A stretch of 39,518 bases of DNA from positions 1 to 39,518 of the forward strand of contig CAXXSP010000016.1 in the NCBI GenBank assembly GCA_963676605.2. The letters are read 5' to 3'. Made by a program: the position numbers and the translations under genes. Under the pieces are notes generated by a model. It did no database searches and had not been told where the DNA came from. It saw nothing but the letters and a program-made list of their open reading frames with translations. This document shows positions 1 through 7,533 of the stretch, in pieces (position 1 is the first letter of the stretch; each line of letters opens with the position of its first letter). Source of the stretch: SABI01 sp963676605 (GTDB lineage: Bacteria > Spirochaetota > Spirochaetia > Sphaerochaetales > Sphaerochaetaceae).

Positions 1-1
1 C

Positions 2-310
2 ATGGTGAAGGTTGAAGAGGTCCGCATTGATGATGGGAAGGGAAGCTGGAGGCGAAAGGGGGTGAGTATCGCAGAGAAGAGACTCGTCTCTATCGAAGAT
101 AGCTTCACCTTCAACGTTCCTGGTGACTACCTGTCTCTTCTTCCCCAAGGACTTTCCCCTGAATTCACGAACAGAGAGGTAGCGGAGGCGGGACATCTCC
201 GCCGGTCTCAGGCGACCAAGCTCACCTGGTTCCTGAAAAAGGTCGGGGTGCTCCAAGTTAGCGGCAAGGTGGGAAACAGTTATCTGTACCGGTGTCCGAC
301 TGATCTCTGA
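2..310 (+). CDS. Winged-helix protein, probably C-terminal part of a longer gene
   Basis: The reading frame is open from the window edge to a TGA at 308-310. I do not trust the ATG at position 2 as the true start: no ribosome binding site is visible and the frame may continue upstream. The last 50 residues look like a winged helix-turn-helix, with a recognition-helix-like stretch (LRRSQATKLTWFLKKVGVL) followed by a beta wing (VSGKVGNSYLYRC). Many bacterial proteins use such a domain at the C-terminus to bind nucleic acid. Family and function are not recognised. It is not obviously linked to the hydrogenase genes, which begin about 370 bases later. Confidence 0.5.
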   Translation: MVKVEEVRIDDGKGSWRRKGVSIAEKRLVSIEDSFTFNVPGDYLSLLPQGLSPEFTNREVAEAGHLRRSQATKLTWFLKKVGVLQVSGKVGNSYLYRCPTDL

Positions 311-683
311 CGGAGATGAATATCTCTGTTTCTCTCTCTTTTGATACTCTTTCCTGATTTCTGTTACATGCTTAAAGTCATGGAAATACAGGAGTTCGGA
401 GTATTTAGTAAAAATTTATCGAAATGGGCGGTAAACCACTTTACAGAGTTTCCGTTTCTATCGTACGGTAGCCTCACATCAACGATATCCTGCGGTAAGG
501 GAGTACCTGAGCTTAGGGGATCAACTGATATGAACGTAAGATAATCCGGGAAATCTGACCGTGATGCTCACAAGGCTGATTGAACTGCTGCGTGATCGTC
601 CAGCTCTCCTTCTGCCGGTTTCTTTCTACTCTCCTATCATCTGGTTCCTCTCTTTGTACCTGCAGGCTGGCTGGAGGCCATCT
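311..683. other. Intergenic region upstream of the hydrogenase maturation genes
   Basis: No credible gene is seen on either strand. Short open frames here have no ribosome binding site and no recognisable protein features. The promoter of the downstream regulator-hydFGE operon should lie here, but I could not pick a convincing -35/-10 pair. An open frame reaches back to 561 upstream of the regulator, but the ribosome binding site places the real start at 684. Confidence 0.5.
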
Positions 684-932
684 ATGGACACACGATTGGG
701 ATTTGTCGGAATCATCATCGAGAACAGAGCAGAAAGCGCTGAAAAGGTGAACCATCTTCTCAGTGAATATGGTCAGTACATCATAAGCAGAACGGGTGTT
801 CCCTACAGGGAGAAGCATGTTGCGGTCATCACGCTTATTGTGGATATCTCAAGCGACGTGCTTGGCGCGCTTACCGGTCGGCTCGGTGCGATCCCGGGTG
901 TCTTCGTAAAATCGAATCTCTCGAAGAAGTAG
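684..932 (+). CDS. TM1266-family iron-only hydrogenase system regulator
   Basis: Encodes 82 residues starting MDTRLGFVGIIIENR, the compact ACT/NikR-C-like fold of the TM1266 family, usually annotated as a putative regulator of the [FeFe]-hydrogenase system. The family typically precedes or sits within hyd maturation operons, as here, where hydF begins 9 bases downstream. I chose 684 as start because GGAGG lies at 673-677, six bases ahead; the frame is open further upstream to 561, but that extension has no such site and is not family-like. The ILVD-like core (AVITLIVDISSDVLGALTGRLG) and the terminal GVFVKS strand match the family pattern. Biochemical role is unproven in the family, so regulator is the conventional label. 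Confidence 0.8.
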   Translation: MDTRLGFVGIIIENRAESAEKVNHLLSEYGQYIISRTGVPYREKHVAVITLIVDISSDVLGALTGRLGAIPGVFVKSNLSKK

Positions 933-941
933 GGGGAGCCG

Positions 942-2197
942 ATGTTCACAGCCCCGAAATCACTGAGACTTCAGATCGGACTGTTCGGCAGAACAAATGT
1001 CGGTAAGTCGAGCGTCCTCAATATGATCGCCGGACAGCAGGTGGCTATCACCTCGTCACAGGCGGGAACCACCACGGATGTGGTGGAGAAGAGTATGGAA
1101 CTCCTTCCCATCGGCCCTGTCGTCTTTCTCGACACGGCCGGGATAGATGATGTCTCCTCCCTGGCTTCTAAGAGGATTGCAAAGACGGAGAAGATCTTTT
1201 CCGTGCCGATATCGCCGTTCTGATAACAGAAGCAGGCTCCTGGGGAGCCTATGAAGAACAGATCAGGGTGAAAGCAGAAGAACACCATATTCCTCTGATC
1301 GTGATCGCCAACAAGAGAGATCTCTATCTTGCATCCGATTCTTCGCTGCAGGTTCCCTATGAACTCGACAGGAACAGGATCATACCCTGGAGTTCGATCG
1401 ATACAGAGAACCGTGATACGTACATCAATACCTTCAAGCAGGTCCTTATCACTCTCGTACCTGAGGATTTTCTCACTCCGCCGCCGCTTCTCGGAGATCT
1501 CCTCCCGCCGGGAGGTCATGTCATCTTTATCATCCCCATCGATATCGAGGCACCGAAGGGGAGGCTCATACTTCCACAGGTGCAGGCGATCCGTGACGTC
1601 CTCGATCACGGCTGTCAGGTGACGGTGGTGAAGGAGAGTGAATACCTGTCAGCACTTGAGCGTCTTTCAACTCCTCCCGATCTTGTCGTATGCGATTCGC
1701 AGGTTGTGGACCGCATGGTTGCCGAGACTCCTGAGGAAATTCCCTGTACCACCTTCTCGACCCTCTTTTCGAGGAACAAGGGAGACCTTGAAGTCCAGGT
1801 GGAAGGAGTGCGTACCCTCGATACCCTCACCCCCGCTGATACGATCCTGATCGCAGAGTCGTGTTCCCACCATGCGATGGATGATGATATCGGGAGAGTG
1901 AAGATACCCCGGTGGCTCACCGGCTACCTCGGCTTCGAGGTGAAGTATGAAGTGTACAGCGGACGCGATTACCCCGACAACCTTGCCGACTACTCCCTGG
2001 TGATACACTGCGGAGCCTGCATGCTTACCCGGCGTGAGATGCTTGTCCGTATCGAAAAGGCACGCAGGGCAGGAGTTCCAATCACGAACTACGGTATCGC
2101 TATCTCGCACATACATGGAACACTGGAGAGAATCATCTCCCCCTTCGCAGAATTGAGCGATTCATATGAGACACAAGGAGAACTATCATGCGTATAA
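942..2197 (+). CDS. hydF: HydF, [FeFe]-hydrogenase H-cluster scaffold GTPase, interrupted by a one-base frameshift
   Basis: HydF is the GTPase scaffold on which the 2Fe subcluster of the H-cluster is assembled before transfer to the hydrogenase. Visible are the P-loop GRTNVGKSS (residues 16-24), the G3 motif DTAGIDD, the G4 motif NKRD, and the C-terminal FeS-binding signature CSHHAMDDDIGRVKIP followed by HCGACML. The gene is split: the first frame (942-1223) ends early, and homology continues in the -1 frame from about 1202 (RADIAVLITEAG). One missing base in the TTTT run at 1197-1200 would explain it and give KIFFRADIAV. Ahead of the split the protein holds only part of the GTPase domain, so either it is a sequencing error or this HydF is dead. 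The 3' end overlaps hydG by 10 bases. Confidence 0.88.
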
Positions 2198-3672
2198 GTG
2201 ACTGGGTTGAACAGAGAATACAACAGGACGAAATAGACAGATACAAGGCAGAAGAGGATAAGGACTTCATCGATGATGAGCTCATCGAGGGATACCTCGA
2301 TGAGATGAAGGACCCGGACCCCGCCTACATCCGTGAGATCATCGCGAAATCTCTTCGCATTGAGACCCTGAGCCTCAGGGAGACAGCCGCCCTGCTGCAC
2401 GTGAGAGATCCCGAGCTCATCGGTGAGATGGAGGCGGCCGCCATCAGGATCAAGAAGTTCGTCTATGACAACCGTATCGTCACCTTCGCGCCACTCTACC
2501 TGAGCAGCAAATGCGTGAACGGGTGCCGGTACTGCTCCTTCCGTGATGAAAACAATGAGATGGAACGGCGAACCGTTCCGATGGAAGAACTGCAGGCGGA
2601 GATTCAGACCCTCGCCGGAGAGATCGGTCACAAACGGCTGATCGTGGTCTATGGGGAGCATCCTGATTCGGATGTCGATTACATCATCGATACCGTGAAG
2701 GAGATCTATGCAAGTAGATTCACTACCCGCAAGGGGGCAGGGCAGATCCGCCGGGTCAACATCAACGCGGCTCCCATGTCCATCGCGGACCTGAAACGCC
2801 TGAAAGAAGTGGGAATCGGCACCTACCAGGTGTTCCAGGAGACGTATCATAAGAAAACCTACCGCGAGGTTCACCCTCAGCACACCCTCAAGGGGAATTA
2901 TGACTGGCGCCTGTACACGATGCACCGCGCCTTCGATGCAGGAATCGACGATGTGGGCATCGGTGCTCTCTTCGGTCTGTACGACTGGAGGTTTGAGGTG
3001 ATGGGACTGATCAGCCACACCCATGAACTTGAAAACAGATTCGGTGTCGGCCCCCATACGATCAGCTTCCCCCGGCTTGAGCCGGCTGCGAATGCCCCTC
3101 TCGCCACTGATTCGAAGCACCTTGTGAATGATGAGGATTTCAAGCATGCGGTCCTCACCCTCCGCCTTGCAGTCCCGTACACGGGAATGATCCTCACCGC
3201 ACGTGAGGATGCCGAGCTGAGACGGAAGATTCTTCCTCTCGGCATCACTCAGACAGACGCGTCGACAAAGATCGGCCTGGGCGCCTATTCCAAGGATGCT
3301 CAGGAGCAGGAAGTGGAGCGGCAGCAGTTCGTGATCGGGGACTCCCGCTCCCTCGATGAGGTGGTTCGTGAGATGGCGGAGATGGGCTTCATCACCTCCT
3401 TCTGTACTGCCGGGTACCGGTGCGGACGTACCGGTAACAAGATCATGGATGCACTGAAGTGCGGGACAGAGGGGGAGTTCTGTAAACTCAATGCGATCAT
3501 CACCTACAGAGAATGGCTTGATGATTTCGCAAGTGAAGAGACCCGGAAGAAGGCGGAACCCCTGATCAAGAAGGAGATCGCCGAGGTGAAAGCGAAGAAC
3601 CCGAAGATGTTCGATATGCTGATGGAGTATTATGAAAAGACTTCTCAGGGTTCGAGAGATCTCTATTTCTAG
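2188..3672 (+). CDS. hydG: HydG, radical SAM tyrosine lyase for H-cluster CO/CN ligands, with an altered C-terminal cluster motif
   Basis: HydG cleaves tyrosine to make the CO and CN- ligands of the [FeFe]-hydrogenase active site. The 494-residue length is near family size. The radical SAM CX3CX2C motif is C109, C113, C116 (KCVNGCRYCSF). The C-terminal domain is present (GRTGNKIMDALK, LNAIITYREWLDDFA). The auxiliary-cluster motif is unusual: the canonical C-x2-C is expected at FCTAC, but the DNA reads FCTAGYRC, with glycine at 409 and extra cysteines at 412 and 425 besides C406 and C432. AAGGAG at 2175-2180 supports the ATG at 2188, which lies inside the end of hydF. hydE follows 11 bases later, so one operon is likely. 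Confidence 0.9.
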   Translation: MRISDWVEQRIQQDEIDRYKAEEDKDFIDDELIEGYLDEMKDPDPAYIREIIAKSLRIETLSLRETAALLHVRDPELIGEMEAAAIRIKKFVYDNRIVTFAPLYLSSKCVNGCRYCSFRDENNEMERRTVPMEELQAEIQTLAGEIGHKRLIVVYGEHPDSDVDYIIDTVKEIYASRFTTRKGAGQIRRVNINAAPMSIADLKRLKEVGIGTYQVFQETYHKKTYREVHPQHTLKGNYDWRLYTMHRAFDAGIDDVGIGALFGLYDWRFEVMGLISHTHELENRFGVGPHTISFPRLEPAANAPLATDSKHLVNDEDFKHAVLTLRLAVPYTGMILTAREDAELRRKILPLGITQTDASTKIGLGAYSKDAQEQEVERQQFVIGDSRSLDEVVREMAEMGFITSFCTAGYRCGRTGNKIMDALKCGTEGEFCKLNAIITYREWLDDFASEETRKKAEPLIKKEIAEVKAKNPKMFDMLMEYYEKTSQGSRDLYF

Positions 3673-3683
3673 GCGGGTGAGGC

Positions 3684-4748
3684 ATGACACGCAATGAGAT
3701 TGTCGAGCTGCTCAGTATTCCCTCCTGTGATACTGCGGCAGTGGAGGAGCTGAAGAGAAAGGCGAACGAGGTGATGCAGCTCTACGTCGGTACAGATGTG
3801 TACTACCGGGGTATCATCGAGTTCAGCAACATCTGTGCTCTGGACTGCTATTACTGCGGTATCAGAAAGAGTAATCAGAACGTGCAGAACCGGTATATCC
3901 TCTCGCGTGAGGAGATTCTCGAGAGTGCCCTGTGGTGTGCCGAAGCGGGCTACGGCTCGGTGGTGCTTCAGAGCGGGCAGAGAAACGATGAGAATTTCGT
4001 CTCCTTTGTTGAACAGCTTATCCGCGAGATAAAGATGCAGAGCGTGAGTGAAAAGCTCCCGGAGGGACTTGGAATCACGCTCTCGGTGGGAGAGCAGAGC
4101 GAGAAGGTCTATCGCCGGTTCTTTGAAGCCGGTGCACACCGGTATCTTCTCAGGATCGAAACCACTGATGAGGATCTGTACCGGAGAATCCATCCGGAGA
4201 AACAGAAACTATCCGAACGGATCGCCTGTCTTGACGCTTTGAAGAGAACAGGGTTTCAGGTGGGAACCGGCGTGATGATCGGATTGCCCACCCAGACTCT
4301 TGATATGCTTGCCGATGATATCCTCTTCTTCCGTGAGCACGATATCGACATGATCGGGATGGGCCCCTATCTCGTCCATCCAGATTCCCCCATGGCGCCT
4401 CAAGGCATGATGGAGAAAGAGCAGCTGATGCAGCTCTCCCTCAATATGATTGCGGTGACCCGTCTTGCGTTGAAGGACGTGAACATCGCCTCTACAACCG
4501 CCCTTCAGGCTCTCTATCCTGACGGGCGGGAGAGGGGACTCACCTACGGAGCGAATGTAACAATGCCGAATCTCACGCCGAAGGAAGTCAGGAAGGGGTA
4601 TCAGCTGTACCAGGGAAAACCCTGTCTGGATGAGACAAAAACCGAATGCCGTGGATGTCTCCTGAACCGGGTGAAATCGACAGGACGGATGGTAGGTTTT
4701 GACCTCTGGGGGGATTCTCCCCATGCGCGTGCAAGGGGAAAACGATAG
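3684..4748 (+). CDS. hydE: HydE, radical SAM H-cluster maturase
   Basis: HydE works with HydG and HydF to build the 2Fe subcluster of [FeFe]-hydrogenase, acting on the cysteine-bound Fe(CO)2(CN) product of HydG. The 354-residue protein has family length. The radical SAM motif is ALDCYYCG preceded by IC, giving C-x3-C-x2-C (CALDCYYC). The C-terminal CX7CX2C set seen in many HydE proteins is also present (CLDETKTECRGC). It is the last gene of the operon; a 9-bp hairpin begins right after its stop codon. No hydrogenase structural gene is in this window, so the enzyme being matured must be encoded elsewhere. Confidence 0.93.
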   Translation: MTRNEIVELLSIPSCDTAAVEELKRKANEVMQLYVGTDVYYRGIIEFSNICALDCYYCGIRKSNQNVQNRYILSREEILESALWCAEAGYGSVVLQSGQRNDENFVSFVEQLIREIKMQSVSEKLPEGLGITLSVGEQSEKVYRRFFEAGAHRYLLRIETTDEDLYRRIHPEKQKLSERIACLDALKRTGFQVGTGVMIGLPTQTLDMLADDILFFREHDIDMIGMGPYLVHPDSPMAPQGMMEKEQLMQLSLNMIAVTRLALKDVNIASTTALQALYPDGRERGLTYGANVTMPNLTPKEVRKGYQLYQGKPCLDETKTECRGCLLNRVKSTGRMVGFDLWGDSPHARARGKR

Positions 4749-4769
4749 CGCTGAAGGGTACCTTCAGCG
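4749..4769. terminator. Hairpin between convergent hydE and HD-domain gene
   Basis: CGCTGAAGG, loop GTA, CCTTCAGCG form a perfect 9-bp stem directly after the hydE stop codon. It overlaps the 3' end of the convergent HD gene. There is no clear T-run on either side, so it may act as a weak or bidirectional terminator or protect mRNA ends. Confidence 0.55.
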
Positions 4770-5258
4770 TCCCTTGAGATAGATCGAGTGAAGAAGTTTT
4801 CTCCCTGTCTCAGTTCTGAAGATTAGGGAAGAGGCAGACCTGATTGCCTGGAGAGCCATGGCGCTTTCATCTGAGTTCACGAGGAAGTCAGCCTCGAGAA
4901 GGATGCGGTGATCAATCCCCTCTACACCGGTATAGGTATGGTGATGGCAAACGAGCCATGAAACTCTCTCTACGACGGTTTCAGAGAAGAGAAGAGGAGC
5001 AAAGAATTCCCTCACAAGAGGATCGCTTTCAGCTTCCTGGTGATGTCCGTCGGTGTTGCCGTATTTCTCTCTGCACAGAGGACATGCAATGTCATGGACG
5101 ATGGCTGCGAGTTCGAGAATCTGCTGGGTTTGTGAATCAAGGGATTCTCTTTCCCCGATCATTCTGGCAAATGCATGCACTTTCAGGAAGTGGGAGATGT
5201 CATGCATGTTATCACCAGACATCAGAATCATTCTCTCGATTACTTCACTTACTCTCAT
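4764..5258 (-). CDS. HD-domain metal-dependent phosphohydrolase
   Basis: A 164-residue single HD domain. Metal-binding HD-superfamily landmarks are HDISH near residue 18, IVHDIA near residue 53, HHTYTG near 110 and LLEADFLVN near 121, in the spacing expected for this superfamily. Such proteins usually hydrolyse phosphate esters of nucleotides; the substrate here is unknown. A purine-rich GGGGGG ribosome binding site lies just upstream of the start. It is transcribed toward hydE and does not look part of the hydrogenase operon. Confidence 0.85.
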   Translation of the reverse strand: MRVSEVIERMILMSGDNMHDISHFLKVHAFARMIGERESLDSQTQQILELAAIVHDIACPLCREKYGNTDGHHQEAESDPLVREFFAPLLFSETVVERVSWLVCHHHTYTGVEGIDHRILLEADFLVNSDESAMALQAIRSASSLIFRTETGRKLLHSIYLKGR

Positions 5259-5512
5259 GCTGTCCCCCCCTTATTTCTTATCCGTACTGAGAGTGTAGCA
5301 TATGGAATGCCCAGAAGGTACAGGAGCCTCTGAATTTCGGTATTTACTATGAGAAGGCAGAAGAGGTTCACCATGGTGACGTACTGGGTTGATGATACAG
5401 AATAAGCGAAAAAGAAGTCACCAGCAGCCTGCCGGTATGTGATCAGATATCAGTGTATTGTATGTAGACATATGAGTGACAAAGTGGTACATTTATGAAA
5501 GGAGGAAATCGT

Positions 5513-5812
5513 ATGAAGTTTGTGACAGTACGGGATCTGAGAACGAAACCTGCGCAGATATGGAAGGTTCTTCCAGAAGAACAGGAATTGATTCTCACGA
5601 ACCATGGCAAGCCTATTGCCCTCATAACACCTCTTGGCGAAAGTAATCTCGAAGAAACTCTCTCTGCAGTACGGAGTGCCAGAGCTGCTGTTGCTCTTCA
5701 CCAGATGCAGGTTTCTGCAGTGAAGATGGGTCTCTCACATATGAGTGAAACTGAAATTGAACATGAGATTGCAGAAGCCAGAAAAGAAAGAAAGCATGAA
5801 GATTGTTCTTGA
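5513..5812 (+). CDS. Phd/YefM-type antitoxin
   Basis: A 99-residue protein whose N-terminus (MKFVTVRDLRTKPAQIWKVL, then LTNHGKPIALI) is the classic Phd/YefM DNA-binding fold. This family neutralises a cognate toxin and represses its own operon. GGAGG at 5501-5505 fixes the start at 5513 rather than the upstream in-frame ATG at 5495. The C-terminal helix-rich part (about 45-99) would wrap the toxin. It overlaps the PIN toxin gene by 17 bases, the usual antitoxin-first order. Confidence 0.85.
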   Translation: MKFVTVRDLRTKPAQIWKVLPEEQELILTNHGKPIALITPLGESNLEETLSAVRSARAAVALHQMQVSAVKMGLSHMSETEIEHEIAEARKERKHEDCS

Positions 5813-6194
5813 TACCAATGTCTTGATTTCAGGTATTCTTTCTCCTGGGGGAAATCCTTCAAGCATACTGAATCTCATAATAAACAAACGTCTGATTCTA
5901 TTAGCTGATACAAGAATCCTCACTGAATATGAGGAGGTTTTAAAGCGTCCCAAGTTTCAATTTAGAAGCGAATGGATAAAATCTCTGATGGATTTTATCA
6001 GAAACGAATGCGAACTCATCATTCCGGATCCAAGTGATACCATGTTCCTTGATCCTGATGACAGAATGTTCTGGGAAGTTGCATGGACGGGCAAGGCGTT
6101 ATACATCGTTACGGGAAATAAAAGACATTTTCCTGAAGATCCTATTGTCGTTACTCCTGCCGAGTTTCTAAACATATACTTTAGCTCAAGATGA
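5796..6194 (+). CDS. PIN-domain toxin ribonuclease (VapC-like)
   Basis: A 132-residue PIN-domain protein starting MKIVLDTNVLISGILSPGG, the hallmark of the PIN family of putative toxin RNases that use a cluster of acidic residues to bind Mg2+. Acidic residues at D6, the early helix E (TEYEEVL) and DPDDRMF fit the active site; the fourth position is the TGNKRHF variant common in this subfamily. The start at 5796 lies inside the antitoxin gene, implying translational coupling; no strong ribosome binding site is needed. The likely target is RNA, but which one cannot be told. Confidence 0.85.
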   Translation: MKIVLDTNVLISGILSPGGNPSSILNLIINKRLILLADTRILTEYEEVLKRPKFQFRSEWIKSLMDFIRNECELIIPDPSDTMFLDPDDRMFWEVAWTGKALYIVTGNKRHFPEDPIVVTPAEFLNIYFSSR

Positions 6195-6276
6195 AGGTTG
6201 ATCATGCCTGCTGCAGAATATTGCAGGAAAGTGACAGATCTGTTCCCAGGGTGTATACTGATTTCAGAAGGTGTGT

Positions 6277-6507
6277 ATGCCCGATATTTCAGTATCTATC
6301 GATGCAAGAACCCTGCGGGAGGTTGAAGAACTGGCACAGGAGGCTGGTCTATCGATCTCAAGCTATGTGGCTTCTATTCTCCGGGAGAAAAGTAATACCG
6401 GGTGGCCTGAGTCGTTCTTTTCTCTCTTCGGATCTCTCAGTGATGACTCCTTCGTGCGTCCGGAGGATACCCTCTTCAAAGACGAAATTCCGAGGGACAG
6501 TCTGTAA
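6277..6507 (+). CDS. Orphan ribbon-helix-helix (CopG/RHH-like) antitoxin-type protein
   Basis: A 76-residue protein starting MPDISVSIDARTLREVEELA, followed by a GLSISSYVASILREK segment: a beta strand and two helices as in ribbon-helix-helix DNA-binding antitoxins. AGAAGG ends at 6271 and supports the ATG at 6277. Antitoxins of this kind usually precede a PIN toxin gene, but the bases that follow to 6553 encode none. It may serve the upstream PIN toxin or be a relic of a lost pair. Confidence 0.6.
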   Translation: MPDISVSIDARTLREVEELAQEAGLSISSYVASILREKSNTGWPESFFSLFGSLSDDSFVRPEDTLFKDEIPRDSL

Positions 6508-6553
6508 AATCCCTGCCTGATGGCATACATTCAGAGGCTCTCTGAGATGGGTG

Positions 6554-7354
6554 TTACCGCCTCAGAGATTTCCGGTAGGTATTTGGAGAGAGACCGTGAA
6601 TCTCAGAGAAGACCCTGGAGAAGTATTTCGGGTCGTCGAATCCGACGATCTCCGCAACTTTAACCAGTTCAAGGGAATCGTTCTGAAGAAGCTGTTTCGC
6701 AGTGTTCATCCGTATCCGTTTCAGGTATTTCAGGGGAGCATGCCCGGTACGTTCCTTGAATTTCCTGTCCAGATAGGAGGCGCTGTAATTCGCGATATCG
6801 GTGAGCTGTCCGATATCGATGGGACGTGCGATGTTCTCGTTCATGAAGAGGAGGACCCTTCGGATCGGGTCGTCGATATTCTCCATCGTGTCGAGGGTAT
6901 CCTTGAGGTACTGGAGCAGCAGCTGAATCAGATGCTCCAGGATATCACTTCTCCTATTTGAGGTCCCTTTGTACTGGGCGTGGATCTCTATGAACAGCCA
7001 CTTCAGATGATTATCGAAATCGGTCAGGTGCCGGATTGTATCAAGCCCTGAAAGGCCGGGGATCTGAAACCCCAGGCAGACGACCTCCTGATGCCGGCTC
7101 ATGTCGATATCTTCCCGGTGGCTCCAGTTCTCGGGATACATTACGATATCGAATACAGAGAGAGAAATATCCTCATCCTTCCCGTGAATCTTTGCACCTC
7201 CGTTCAGGAAATACATCACCTCCAGGTACTCATGCCGGTGTGTTCTCAGATTCCAGATCGAGCTCGACTCATCAAAGCGTTCGCAGAAGACTAATTTCGC
7301 CTCTGAAAAGATTCCACCGCGAAATGACGGCTCTTTCATATGGTTTTTTTCCAT
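6554..7354 (-). CDS. AraC-family transcriptional regulator
   Basis: About 266 residues: an N-terminal cupin-like sensing region (HRHEYLEVMYFLNGGAKI, then YPENWSHRED) and a C-terminal double helix-turn-helix of the AraC/XylS type (IGQLTDIANYSASYLDRKFK, then KVAEIVGFDDPKYFSRVF). AraC regulators of this layout usually sense a sugar-like ligand and activate a catabolic operon. It is divergent from the GRE-1 operon across about 180 bp, so GRE-1 is the likely target. The start is uncertain: an in-frame ATG at 7339 and a longer open frame to 7426 are alternatives, and none has a strong ribosome binding site. Confidence 0.88.
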   Translation of the reverse strand: MEKNHMKEPSFRGGIFSEAKLVFCERFDESSSIWNLRTHRHEYLEVMYFLNGGAKIHGKDEDISLSVFDIVMYPENWSHREDIDMSRHQEVVCLGFQIPGLSGLDTIRHLTDFDNHLKWLFIEIHAQYKGTSNRRSDILEHLIQLLLQYLKDTLDTMENIDDPIRRVLLFMNENIARPIDIGQLTDIANYSASYLDRKFKERTGHAPLKYLKRIRMNTAKQLLQNDSLELVKVAEIVGFDDPKYFSRVFSEIHGLSPNTYRKSLRR

Positions 7355-7465
7355 ACGGTAGCGTACCACGGAATGGGGGAAAAAGACAGTCTCACAATGA
7401 CCTGCACGTCGCTTCCACAGACCCACGCGACGGTAGAATGTCGAGGTTCAGAATTCTCCACCTTT

Positions 7466-7481
7466 CGGTCAGCTTTGACCG
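7466..7481. promoter_or_regulatory. Inverted repeat in the AraC/GRE-1 divergent promoter region
   Basis: CGGTCA-GCTT-TGACCG is a perfect 6-bp dyad with a 4-base centre. It lies about 23 bases upstream of a TATACT at 7504-7509 that could be the -10 of the GRE-1 operon; no clear -35 goes with it. The position suits an activator or repressor site for the divergent AraC protein. AraC proteins often bind direct repeats, so another regulator is possible. Confidence 0.45.
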
Positions 7482-7533
7482 TATCGCTTTCTTTTCGATG
7501 CGCTATACTTATCATGAGAGAAGAGGAGGAATT

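Noticed and set aside
1191..1215. Programmed -1 frameshift in hydF
   Set aside because: The local sequence (ATC TTT TCC GTG) does not fit a slippery heptamer; pairing after the slip would be poor. A missing base at the T-run is simpler.
2089..3690. Long minus-strand reading frame opposite hydG
   Set aside because: It is a shadow of the well-supported hydG gene; its translation shows no domains and it has no ribosome binding site.
7036..7533. Long N-terminal extension of GRE-1
   Set aside because: The open frame lies over the antisense AraC gene, is not GRE-like, and AGGAGGA just before 7534 marks the true start.
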